In this document: positions 1 to 6,962 of the stretch, piece after piece
Position numbering within the stretch: the first letter of the stretch is position 1
How the letters are laid out: each line of letters starts with the position of its first letter
Origin: CAYGXH01 sp964354485
GTDB taxonomy: Bacteria; Bacteroidota; Ignavibacteria; UBA10030; SZUA-254
NCBI GenBank assembly: GCA_964354485.1
Contig: CAYGZY010000176.1
Coordinates: forward strand, 1-12,057
Reading direction: 5' to 3'
DNA: 12,057 bases
Position numbers and translations under genes: made by a program
Notes under the pieces: generated by a model
What the model saw: only the letters and a program-made list of their open reading frames with translations
Databases searched by the model: none
Told to the model about the DNA's origin: nothing

Positions 1-1518
1 CAGTGGGCGATGGATAACAAAACTGTATTTTATACAAAAGAGGATACGGCTCATCGTCCGTACAGAGTCTATCGCCATCTCCTTGGCAGTCCTTCGGTGT
101 CAGATGGGTTGGTTTTTGAAGAGACCGATCCACGGTATTCACTCGGCGTCGATAAGACCCGGAGCGATCAGTATCTTTTCATCACGTCATATGCAAGTAA
201 CTCCACGGAGTATATGTATATTCCCGCAAATGAACCCACGGCTCCGTTGAAAGTAATCATACCCCGCAAACCTGAACATGAATACCGCGTCGATCACTGG
301 GGGGAATATTTCTACATACAGACGAACAGCAATGCAAGAACATTCAGGATGGTGCGGACGCCTATTTCCAACACGAGTGAAAATGTGTGGGAGGAAGTAC
401 TCCCGTACCGCAAAGATGTAACACTCGAGGGAATGGACTTCTTCGCTGATCACTCAGTGTTATACGAGCGAGAAAAAGGCCTGCAGAAAATGCGTATCAC
501 CAATATGCGTACGGGGACGATCCACTACATCGATTTTCCCGATCCGGTCTATACAGCTTATGCAACGATGAACGCAGTTTACAACACCAACGTCTTCAGA
601 TTCAACTATCAATCACTTACGCGCCCTTCCACCATATTCGATTACAATCTGGATAGTAAAGAAAGGATACTGATTAAACAGCAGGAGGTCCTTGGCGGTT
701 ACGATCCCGCGGAGTACAATTCAGAGCGCATCTACGCCAAAGCTCCGGATGGAGTGGAAATTCCCATTTCCCTCGTTTATAAAAAAGGAATCCAGATAAA
801 CAGTTCAACACCGCTTCACATGTCAGGTTATGGAGCGTACGGATCACCAAGTCAGCCGACCTTTAGCTCCAATCGTCTCAGTTATCTAAACCGCGGTATG
901 ATAGTGGCTCTCGCGCACGTGAGAGGCGGTGGGGACCTTGGGAAAGAATGGTATGATAACGGAAAACTTCTGAAAAAGAAGAATACATTCACCGATTTTA
1001 TTGCATGTGCAGAGCACCTCATAGCAAAAGGATACACCAGTAAAGAGAAGTTGACGATTTCCGGCGGGAGTGCCGGTGGCCTTCTTATGGGCGCAGTTAC
1101 AACCATGCGACCCGATTTATTTCATGCGGTCATTGCAAGCGTCCCATTTGTTGACGCCCTCAATACTATGTTGGATCCGGGATTGATGTACACTACGCAG
1201 GAATATCTTGAATGGGGCAATCCAAATGAAAAGATTTATTATGACTATATGAAATCGTATGATCCTTATACTAACGTGAAGGCTACGGAATACACGAACA
1301 TTCTCGTGAAAGTCGGAATTAATGATCCCCGGGTAAATTACTGGGAAGGAACGAAGTGGGTTGCAAAACTACGGACAATGAAGACCGACGCAAAAAATAT
1401 CCTCCTGAAAGTCAACATGGGCGCAGGTCACGGCGGATCATCGGGCAGGTATGAACGATTAAAAGAAAATGCTTTCGATTACGCTTATATATTATCTCAA
1501 TATGGAATAACACGATAA
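1..1518 (+). CDS. Prolyl oligopeptidase family (S9) peptidase, oligopeptidase B-like; 5' end outside window
   Basis: A serine peptidase that cleaves oligopeptides, in oligopeptidase B usually after basic residues. The frame is open from base 1 (Q-W-A before the first ATG at 10), and 'QWAMDNKTVFYT' is an internal propeller sequence of this family, so the ATG at 10 is not the start. About 505 residues are visible against about 680-710 for the full family, so roughly 200 N-terminal residues are missing. Visible parts are the end of the beta-propeller (about residues 1-240) and the alpha/beta-hydrolase domain. The triad is intact: Ser in 'GGSAGGLLMG' (codon 1069-1071), Asp in 'GINDPRVNYWEG' (1324-1326) and His in 'GAGHGG' (1429-1431). 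No signal peptide can be judged because the N-terminus is absent. The gene ends 4 bases before cysS. Family assignment is firm. Oligopeptidase B rather than another S9A enzyme is likely, from the sequence around Ser and Asp. Confidence 0.92.
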   Translation, partial: QWAMDNKTVFYTKEDTAHRPYRVYRHLLGSPSVSDGLVFEETDPRYSLGVDKTRSDQYLFITSYASNSTEYMYIPANEPTAPLKVIIPRKPEHEYRVDHWGEYFYIQTNSNARTFRMVRTPISNTSENVWEEVLPYRKDVTLEGMDFFADHSVLYEREKGLQKMRITNMRTGTIHYIDFPDPVYTAYATMNAVYNTNVFRFNYQSLTRPSTIFDYNLDSKERILIKQQEVLGGYDPAEYNSERIYAKAPDGVEIPISLVYKKGIQINSSTPLHMSGYGAYGSPSQPTFSSNRLSYLNRGMIVALAHVRGGGDLGKEWYDNGKLLKKKNTFTDFIACAEHLIAKGYTSKEKLTISGGSAGGLLMGAVTTMRPDLFHAVIASVPFVDALNTMLDPGLMYTTQEYLEWGNPNEKIYYDYMKSYDPYTNVKATEYTNILVKVGINDPRVNYWEGTKWVAKLRTMKTDAKNILLKVNMGAGHGGSSGRYERLKENAFDYAYILSQYGITR

Positions 1519-1522
1519 ACAT

Positions 1523-2992
1523 ATGCCGCTGAAAATCTACAACACACTGAGTCGCCGGAAGGAAGAATTTCGCCCCCTCGTTGAGGGGAACGTGGGCATG
1601 TATGTCTGCGGACCTACTGTCTATGGCCATTCGCATGTCGGACATGCAAAGAGTTACGTTTCTTTCGACATAATTGTACGTTATCTCCGCTACCTTGGCT
1701 ACAAGGTCACATACGTACAAAATATTACGGATGTCGGGCATTTGCTGGGAGAAACGAATGAGGGTGAAGATCGTCTCCTCAAGGCAAGCAGGATGGAGCA
1801 CAAACATCCTATGCAGGTCGCGGAAGAATATACGCGAAGTTATTTCGAGGACATGGATGCTCTCGGGGTAATCCGTCCGGATATTTCACCGCGGGCGACG
1901 GGTCACATCCTTGAACAAATCGAGTTAGTGGAGGAACTGCTTCGAAAAGGCTACGCCTATGAAGTAAATGGCTCCATATACTTTGATGTTTCGAAGGATA
2001 CAAACTATGGGAAACTATCGGGTCGCAGTACGGAAGAAGCGGAGTCCGGTACGCGCGTCGATGTAAGATCTGACAAACGCCATCCGAATGATTTCGCACT
2101 ATGGAAACGTGCCGACCCCGAACACATCATGCGCTGGAAAAGTCCGTGGGGTGTGGGATTCCCTGGCTGGCACGTCGAATGCTCTGCCATGTCGATGAAA
2201 TATCTCGGGACAACCTTCGATATCCATGGAGGAGGGCTGGATAATCAGTTCCCCCATCATGAGTGTGAAATTGCGCAGAGCGAGAAAGCAACCGGTGAAC
2301 CGTTCGTGAAGTACTGGATTCATAATAATCTTGTGACGGTAAGCGGGCAGAAAATGAGCAAGTCTCTTGGTAATGTAATTCTACTCAAGGATGCATTCCC
2401 AAAGTATTCTCCTCTCGTTGTCCGATTTTTCGTTCTTCAGAGTCACTACCGAAGTATGCTTGATTTCAGTGACGAAGCGCTCCGTGGAGCTGAACGCGGA
2501 TTGGAGAAAATTACGAATGCAGTGAGAAATCTCAAGATGGAACAAGCGAAGAGAAGAAAATCAGGAGCAGAAAATACATCAGATGATCGGGGGTCGGTCA
2601 TTGATTTGGCCGGTTTCCGGAATGCCTTTTTAGAAGCGATGAATGATGATTTTAATACGCCTCAGGCGATTGCTGTAATTTTTGATCTCAGTCGTGAGGT
2701 CAACAGTATTCTGTCCGAGGGAACAGCGTCCACCCGTCTTCTTTCTGATATTGAAGCGTGCTACAGCGAATTTGGAGGAAAAATTCTCGGAATAATTACC
2801 GACGGCGGGAGCCTGCAAAAGTCGGATGATGCTTCTCTCGTTGCGCAACTCATGCAACTGGTCGTCGACGTCCGCAGTGAAGCCCGTAACAAAAAAATGT
2901 GGGATTTGTCGGACATGATTCGCAATCTGTTGTCAAAGGCAGGAATCGTTATTGAGGACACAAAAGACGGAACGACATGGCGGCACGGGTGA
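1523..2992 (+). CDS. cysS: Cysteinyl-tRNA synthetase
   Basis: Charges tRNA-Cys with cysteine using ATP; a cytosolic class I aminoacyl-tRNA synthetase. At 489 residues it is slightly longer than the E. coli enzyme (461). The HIGH-type motif is 'PTVYGHSHVGH' (residues 31-41) and the KMSKS loop is at 277-281, followed by 'LGNV'. The zinc ligands known for E. coli CysRS are all present: Cys29, Cys220 ('GWHVECS'), His245 and Glu249 ('HHECE'). The region from about 340 to the end is the DALR-type anticodon-binding part and is the least conserved. The ATG lies 4 bases after the peptidase stop codon and has no clear Shine-Dalgarno sequence, so translational coupling or the weak-SD initiation common in Bacteroidota is likely. 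The stop codon TGA abuts the stop codon of the convergent cyclase gene. Confidence 0.97.
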   Translation: MPLKIYNTLSRRKEEFRPLVEGNVGMYVCGPTVYGHSHVGHAKSYVSFDIIVRYLRYLGYKVTYVQNITDVGHLLGETNEGEDRLLKASRMEHKHPMQVAEEYTRSYFEDMDALGVIRPDISPRATGHILEQIELVEELLRKGYAYEVNGSIYFDVSKDTNYGKLSGRSTEEAESGTRVDVRSDKRHPNDFALWKRADPEHIMRWKSPWGVGFPGWHVECSAMSMKYLGTTFDIHGGGLDNQFPHHECEIAQSEKATGEPFVKYWIHNNLVTVSGQKMSKSLGNVILLKDAFPKYSPLVVRFFVLQSHYRSMLDFSDEALRGAERGLEKITNAVRNLKMEQAKRRKSGAENTSDDRGSVIDLAGFRNAFLEAMNDDFNTPQAIAVIFDLSREVNSILSEGTASTRLLSDIEACYSEFGGKILGIITDGGSLQKSDDASLVAQLMQLVVDVRSEARNKKMWDLSDMIRNLLSKAGIVIEDTKDGTTWRHG

Positions 2993-2998
2993 TCACCC
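2987..2998. other. Perfect 12-base palindrome spanning two abutting stop codons
   Basis: GGGTGATCACCC is its own reverse complement. Its centre, TGATCA, is the cysS stop (2990-2992) followed directly by the reverse complement of the cyclase stop (2993-2995). The convergent genes therefore meet with no intergenic base. As RNA it gives only a 4-base-pair stem with a 4-base loop and no U tract, so it is not a recognisable terminator. Confidence 0.6.
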
Positions 2999-3988
2999 CT
3001 TCTTCCATTCGTACACCTCATAGCCGTCGACAACCCTCCCGGACGGTTCGAATCCGATCCGGTCATTAAGCGGTTCAATTGCCGGTTTCGCGACTGAAAC
3101 GCTGTTCGGCTTTGCGTTTTTCTGCATATGCCCGGCAATGTCGATTACCCGGTCGCTAATCTCTTCCAGCGGCATGGATTCATCAAAGTATACAAATCCG
3201 GAATTTACTCCGCACCGTATGTTAAATTCCCTTGCCATCGATTTTACATTCCGATTGAATTCATCCAGGCCTGTAACGATTTCGCGCGCTGCGCGAACTG
3301 CGGCGTCGACGGAATTGAAACAGCTCATCACGCCGTCGGGCGTCCAAGCTGATTTAAGACATCCGTGAGCTGTAAGGCATCTTTCGATGTAACGTTTGTA
3401 CTCCTTGAAGTCGTGTTCAACGATCGCACGTTCTTCATTCTGTTTCATGCCGGTCGAATCCACAACGTCGATTGAAAGGAAGGCAAGGTCGCGTCCCATT
3501 TCGTCAAGCTTCTTTTTCGTTTCGATAAATTCTTTGATGAGTTGCTCTCGATCTTTTTTCTTTGCATTCTTGATTTCTTCAAGTTTTTGATTCAGCGGCG
3601 TAAGGATAACGGCGCTGTCGGATAGATGCATCTGGTCTTTCCACTGGTCGATGTTCAGTTTAAATTTGTAATATTCTGCGCGATCTCTTGAACGGTCGCT
3701 AAGGCGACTTAAAGCACCGCTGACGAGAAACATGCCTACGATCAGAAACCATCGGCTCATATCATTGCCGCCTATCTTTGTGGGGATGTTCTCCCGTACA
3801 ACTTCCCGCAAACTTCCTTCCACGCCGAGTGCCACTCTGACGTAACGGTACGATTCAGCATCCTCTAGATATTGTACAACCAGTGCGAAGAGCGAGAGGA
3901 ACATGATGAGAATCGCTATAATACTCAGAATTCTCATGGTGATTGAAATACTCATGAGGGAAATAACCAATGGTGATCTCTTCTTCAT
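2993..3988 (-). CDS. Membrane protein with divergent class III adenylate/guanylate cyclase domain
   Basis: 331 residues. Two hydrophobic segments (about 19-41 and 80-96) flank a short, probably extracytoplasmic loop. A charged, probably coiled-coil stretch (about 130-166) follows, then a C-terminal class III cyclase domain (about 168-331). Class III cyclases make cAMP or cGMP, usually as dimers. Both metal-binding aspartates appear present: Asp174 in 'FLSIDVVDST' and Asp218 in 'TPDGVMSCF'. However, the usual 'K-x-x-G-D' is 'A-W-T-P-D' (214-218), so the purine-selecting Lys is Ala214. The transition-state Asn and Arg of 'VNxAAR' align with Asp283 and His287 in 'VIDIAGHMQ'. Activity is therefore uncertain: it may be a sensor or pseudo-cyclase, or use altered chemistry. 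The ATG at 3988 has GGGGAG (4001-3996) 7 bases upstream. It lies 64 bases downstream of the deacylase gene on the same strand, so the two are probably co-transcribed. Confidence 0.8.
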   Translation of the reverse strand: MKKRSPLVISLMSISITMRILSIIAILIMFLSLFALVVQYLEDAESYRYVRVALGVEGSLREVVRENIPTKIGGNDMSRWFLIVGMFLVSGALSRLSDRSRDRAEYYKFKLNIDQWKDQMHLSDSAVILTPLNQKLEEIKNAKKKDREQLIKEFIETKKKLDEMGRDLAFLSIDVVDSTGMKQNEERAIVEHDFKEYKRYIERCLTAHGCLKSAWTPDGVMSCFNSVDAAVRAAREIVTGLDEFNRNVKSMAREFNIRCGVNSGFVYFDESMPLEEISDRVIDIAGHMQKNAKPNSVSVAKPAIEPLNDRIGFEPSGRVVDGYEVYEWKKG

Positions 3989-4052
3989 AAAGCGGCTCCC
4001 CGATAATCGGTTTCGTGGATTTGCATGGATGTGCGGAACTGTCTCAGCAACA

Positions 4053-4997
4053 TTACTCCATTAATATCCTTAGGTGTGACTCCACACTTCGGGCAAGAGC
4101 GCTGAGGTTGTATCCTCCCTCGAGTATAGAAACGATCCGCCCGTGGCATAAGCTTTCCGCATGATTCCTCACCATGGAAGTAAATGCTGCATATGATTCT
4201 TCTGTTAAATTGAGGTTTGCCAGAGGATCGTCGCGGTGAGCATCGAATCCGGCTGAAATGATGATAAGATCGGGATGGAAGTTATCCAGAGAAGGAAGAA
4301 TTTCTTCAGAAAATGCATCCGAGAACTCCTCATCTCCGGCACCGGCGAAAAGGGGAATGTTCAGCGTGTATCCCTCGCCCTCATCCAAGCCACGTTCTGC
4401 CCTGCTTCCCGTGCCGGGATAAAAAGGGTACTGATGGGTGCTGATGTAAAGAACGGATTTGTCGGAGTAAAAAATGTGCTGGGTACCGTTCCCGTGATGA
4501 ACGTCCCAGTCGAGGATAGCAATACGGTCTGCGTTATACTTTTTCTGAGCATAGCGCGCTGCAATCGCGGCATTGTTTAAGAGACAGAATCCGTTCGTAC
4601 TGTCCCGCTCGGCATGGTGACCGGGCGGTCGGACGGCGCAAAACGCATTCGATAAAATTCCGCTCATGACGGCGTCCACACCGGCAATGACTCCGCCCGC
4701 GGCAAGCAGGGCGACCTCGTAGGATTTACTACATGCACAGGTGTCACCCCTATCGAGTACCGTGATTCCCTCCCGACACGCACGATCCAGGAATCTGAGA
4801 TATTCGCCCGTGTGGACAGAAACGATATATTCCTCCGGCGCGGTGTCAATTATCAGGTGCTGAAGCTTCTGCCAGAGTTGTATTTTTTTTAGGTGGTCCG
4901 CTATTGCGCGAAGTCGGTCAGGACGTTCAGGGTGACCGGGACCTGTATCGTGTTCAAGAAATTGTTCGTGATATATAAAACCTGTCTGTGACGGCAT
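4053..4997 (-). CDS. Histone deacetylase superfamily deacylase (HDAC / AcuC / acetylpolyamine amidohydrolase-like)
   Basis: A zinc-dependent amidohydrolase that removes acetyl or other acyl groups from lysine or amines; cytosolic, with no signal peptide. It has 314 residues from the ATG at 4997, a normal length for bacterial single-domain members. Motifs in order are 'GHPERPDRL' (21-29), the active-site His pair in 'RPPGHHAE' (His127, His128), zinc ligands Asp165 and His167 in 'WDVHHGNGTQ', 'YPGTG' (193-197), the third zinc ligand Asp252 in 'AGFDAHRDDPL', and the catalytic Tyr296 in 'EGGYN'. All catalytic residues are present. An in-frame TTG at 5006 would add three residues. The ATG is preferred because GGAG lies just before it. 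The natural substrate cannot be read from sequence; a class II-like deacetylase or AcuC-like role are both possible. It probably heads an operon with the downstream cyclase gene, and the 64-base gap holds the small inverted repeat CCGAT-A-ATCGG (4000-4010). Confidence 0.93.
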   Translation of the reverse strand: MPSQTGFIYHEQFLEHDTGPGHPERPDRLRAIADHLKKIQLWQKLQHLIIDTAPEEYIVSVHTGEYLRFLDRACREGITVLDRGDTCACSKSYEVALLAAGGVIAGVDAVMSGILSNAFCAVRPPGHHAERDSTNGFCLLNNAAIAARYAQKKYNADRIAILDWDVHHGNGTQHIFYSDKSVLYISTHQYPFYPGTGSRAERGLDEGEGYTLNIPLFAGAGDEEFSDAFSEEILPSLDNFHPDLIIISAGFDAHRDDPLANLNLTEESYAAFTSMVRNHAESLCHGRIVSILEGGYNLSALARSVESHLRILME

Positions 4998-5000
4998 ATG

Positions 5001-5004
5001 CTCC
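5001..5004 (-). promoter_or_regulatory. Ribosome binding site GGAG supporting the ATG start at 4997
   Basis: Read on the minus strand, TTTGGAGCAT precedes the ATG at 4997. GGAG sits 3 bases upstream, which is short but plausible. The alternative TTG start at 5006 lies upstream of this site and has no Shine-Dalgarno sequence of its own. Confidence 0.4.
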
Positions 5005-5052
5005 AAAGATAACGATTGTTTTTTTTACTCTCAAGTGAAAAATGATTGCTTC

Positions 5053-5081
5053 TGGACAATTCCATTGCTACATTCTATGAA
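5053..5081 (+). promoter_or_regulatory. Possible sigma70-like promoter for the DNA glycosylase gene
   Basis: In the roughly 110-base gap between divergent genes, TGGACA (5053-5058) and TATGAA (5076-5081) are 17 bases apart, with 5 of 6 and 4 of 6 matches to the sigma70 boxes. Transcription would begin near 5088, about 24 bases before the ATG at 5112. Bacteroidota often use different promoter elements, so this is weak. Confidence 0.22.
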
Positions 5082-5111
5082 TTACATAAAATCCTGCAGG
5101 TTGTATCATAA

Positions 5112-6008
5112 ATGAAACTGACGATTCTCGTACCGGCGAATTTTAATTTCTGGCGGACTGTCTATAGCCACGGCTGGTCGGCGCTCAAGCCTTTCAGCAT
5201 CGACAGATCTGAACATGCTCTCCACCGAACGCTCGAACTGTATAACGGCAGGATTTCCAGCATTATCATCAGTCAGAAATCGATCGAATCGCTCTTAATC
5301 GTGTCAGGTCAATCGGTAAACCCGGAAGAAAGAAAGGACATCATACGGCAGGTGCGGTCGTGCTTTCGGATTGAGGAAGATTATACTGAATTTTATCGTG
5401 AAGCAGGGAAGCATCGGAAGTTCCGATGGATTACTCGCGCTGGAGCCGGAAGATTACTCCGTGCTCCTACTGTTTTCGAGGATATGATTAAAATGATCTG
5501 TACTACGAACTGCAGTTGGAGCTTAACGGAGGTTATGATCAATAACCTGTGCCAGAAATTAGGCATGAGGTCGGGGGACAATCAATACACGTTTCCAACA
5601 CCATCGGCGATTTCAAGTTGCTCGGAGAAATTTATTCGTAAAGAAATCAGGGCAGGTTATCGTGCTCCGTATATCCTTGAATTATCCCGGGATGTAGCGG
5701 ATGGAAAGCTAGATATAGAGAAGTGGAGGTCATCGGATCTACCGACAGCTGACTTATATAAAGAAATTCACTCCGTCAAAGGAGTCGGACCGTATGCCGC
5801 GGCAAATATTTTAAAGCTTATAGGGCGGTATGATTACCTCGGCATCGACAGCTGGTGCAGGAAAACTTTCTTCGAGTTGTACAAGAACGGACGGAAGGTA
5901 AACGACAAGGTAATCGAAAGATTCTACGAACCATTTGGCAAATGGAAAGGTTTGTTTTTCTGGCTCGATTTGACGAAGCACTGGCATGGGGAAAAGGATC
6001 CATTTTAA
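5112..6008 (+). CDS. HhH-GPD superfamily DNA glycosylase (AlkA/OGG-like, monofunctional type)
   Basis: A predicted base-excision repair enzyme that flips out and removes a damaged base such as an alkylated purine. It has 298 residues. The N-terminal part ('FNFWRTVYSHGW', about 11-22, then 'LKPF') resembles the N-terminal domain of the AlkA/OGG1-like COG0122 group. The helix-hairpin-helix is 'VKGVGPYAAA' (222-231), and the catalytic Asp is Asp246 in 'LGIDSWCRK'. At the position where OGG1 and Nth have their lyase lysine ('GVGTK'), this protein has Tyr228, and AlkA has Trp. This suggests a glycosylase without AP-lyase activity. No Cys4 iron-sulphur cluster follows the domain, unlike Nth/MutY. 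The ATG at 5112 has only a weak CAGG upstream. The gene is divergent from the deacylase and 73 bases ahead of the lipid-synthase pair. Family is firm; the lesion is unknown. Confidence 0.85.
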   Translation: MKLTILVPANFNFWRTVYSHGWSALKPFSIDRSEHALHRTLELYNGRISSIIISQKSIESLLIVSGQSVNPEERKDIIRQVRSCFRIEEDYTEFYREAGKHRKFRWITRAGAGRLLRAPTVFEDMIKMICTTNCSWSLTEVMINNLCQKLGMRSGDNQYTFPTPSAISSCSEKFIRKEIRAGYRAPYILELSRDVADGKLDIEKWRSSDLPTADLYKEIHSVKGVGPYAAANILKLIGRYDYLGIDSWCRKTFFELYKNGRKVNDKVIERFYEPFGKWKGLFFWLDLTKHWHGEKDPF

Positions 6009-6081
6009 CTCATTGTATGGGAGGGTGACTTGAGAGACGACGAAATGATTCGAATGTGTAAACTTGGATGGCTCTTCGCGG

Positions 6082-6948
6082 ATGGACGATATGCAAAAGT
6101 ATATTGAGGAATATCGGAACTCTCTAAAGCATCCGGAAGCGGAAGAGATCCTAGATCTCATGTTTTTCCGGGCCGTTGCATTTTTTCTCGTGAAGGGAGT
6201 CTACCGGCTGCCAATCACTCCGAATCAGATATCTTTTCTATCCCTTGCGGCCGGACTTGCTTCAGCGTTATTTTTGTCAATCGGTAAAATCGATTACTAT
6301 CGCATTGGAGCGCTATTGTTATTAGGGGCAAACATACTCGATTGCATGGACGGTCAGCTCGCTCGTCTGCAGGGGAGCGGGACACCTCTCGGACGAATTA
6401 TTGACGGAGTAGCGGATTACGTTACAGGGATTGCTGTATTCATAGCCCTTGCTATCGGACTTGAAAACACCGGTCGTACTGTTTGGATTTTAGTAATTGC
6501 CGCCGGATTCAGTACGATCGCGCACGGGATCGTATTCGATTATTATCAGGGCGAGTTTATTAAATCTCGAAGAGGTCAGGGTAATATCACTGCCGACGAT
6601 GTAAAGATGTATTCCGAAAAAAATACGAACGTACAGAACCATAAAGGGGGGCGGACGCTTCTTACTCGCATTTATCTTTTCTATCTGAAGATACAGGAAA
6701 AGGTGTTGGTATTATTCCCTGTGCCGGAATATAATAAGGAAGCTTTTCAAAAAGATTACGAGCGCATGATACGATACTGGAGTTTTCTAGGTCCATCGAC
6801 AAACCGTTCAATACTTATAATATTTTGCTTCTTAGGGATACCCATATACTACCTGTATGTAGTTCTTATCGGCAGTAACTTCTGGTTTGCAGTTTGTCTG
6901 GTGCGTCAATATATGTTATCAGGGCTTCGAGGCAAAGCAGTGAAATAA
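6082..6948 (+). CDS. CDP-alcohol phosphatidyltransferase family protein, first of a tandem pair
   Basis: An integral membrane enzyme that transfers a phosphatidyl or similar group from a CDP-activated donor to an alcohol. It has 288 residues from the ATG at 6082, longer than the roughly 200 typical of a minimal family domain. The full signature D-x2-DG-x2-AR-x8-G-x3-D-x3-D is present: Asp87, Asp90, Gly91, Ala94, Arg95, Gly104, Asp108 and Asp112. 'TPNQ' (46-49) precedes the first clear hydrophobic helices. After about 155 comes a charged loop, then 'YLKIQEKVL' and a final hydrophobic pair, also seen in the downstream paralogue. The start is uncertain. An in-frame TTG at 6064 and an ATG at 6091 are possible, and none has a good Shine-Dalgarno sequence. 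ATG 6082 puts the first signature Asp at residue 87, matching residue 88 in the paralogue. The alcohol substrate is not identifiable from sequence. Confidence 0.88.
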   Translation: MDDMQKYIEEYRNSLKHPEAEEILDLMFFRAVAFFLVKGVYRLPITPNQISFLSLAAGLASALFLSIGKIDYYRIGALLLLGANILDCMDGQLARLQGSGTPLGRIIDGVADYVTGIAVFIALAIGLENTGRTVWILVIAAGFSTIAHGIVFDYYQGEFIKSRRGQGNITADDVKMYSEKNTNVQNHKGGRTLLTRIYLFYLKIQEKVLVLFPVPEYNKEAFQKDYERMIRYWSFLGPSTNRSILIIFCFLGIPIYYLYVVLIGSNFWFAVCLVRQYMLSGLRGKAVK

Positions 6949-6962
6949 TATTTATCAAATTT

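Noticed and set aside
3281..3297. Hairpin TTCGCGC-GCT-GCGCGAA
   Set aside because: It lies inside the cyclase coding region, where it encodes part of the Arg/Ala-rich 'VRAAREI' segment. The codons explain it, and no U tract follows.
5004..5034. Bacteroidota-type promoter on the minus strand (TTG near 5034 and TATCTTTG at 5011-5004) for the deacylase
   Set aside because: The match to TAnnTTTG is exact, but transcription would begin within a few bases of the ATG at 4997 and lose the GGAG site. The same bases are better explained as the ribosome binding region.
6045..6107. A 20-codon reading frame starting at ATG 6045 ahead of the first phosphatidyltransferase
   Set aside because: It is very short, overlaps the likely start of the next gene in another frame, and has no recognisable motif. 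A leader peptide cannot be excluded but nothing supports it.
6894..6962. Upstream TTG start for the second phosphatidyltransferase
   Set aside because: It would overlap the end of the preceding gene by 55 bases and add 23 residues unlike the family. The ATG at 6963 gives an N-terminus parallel to the paralogue.
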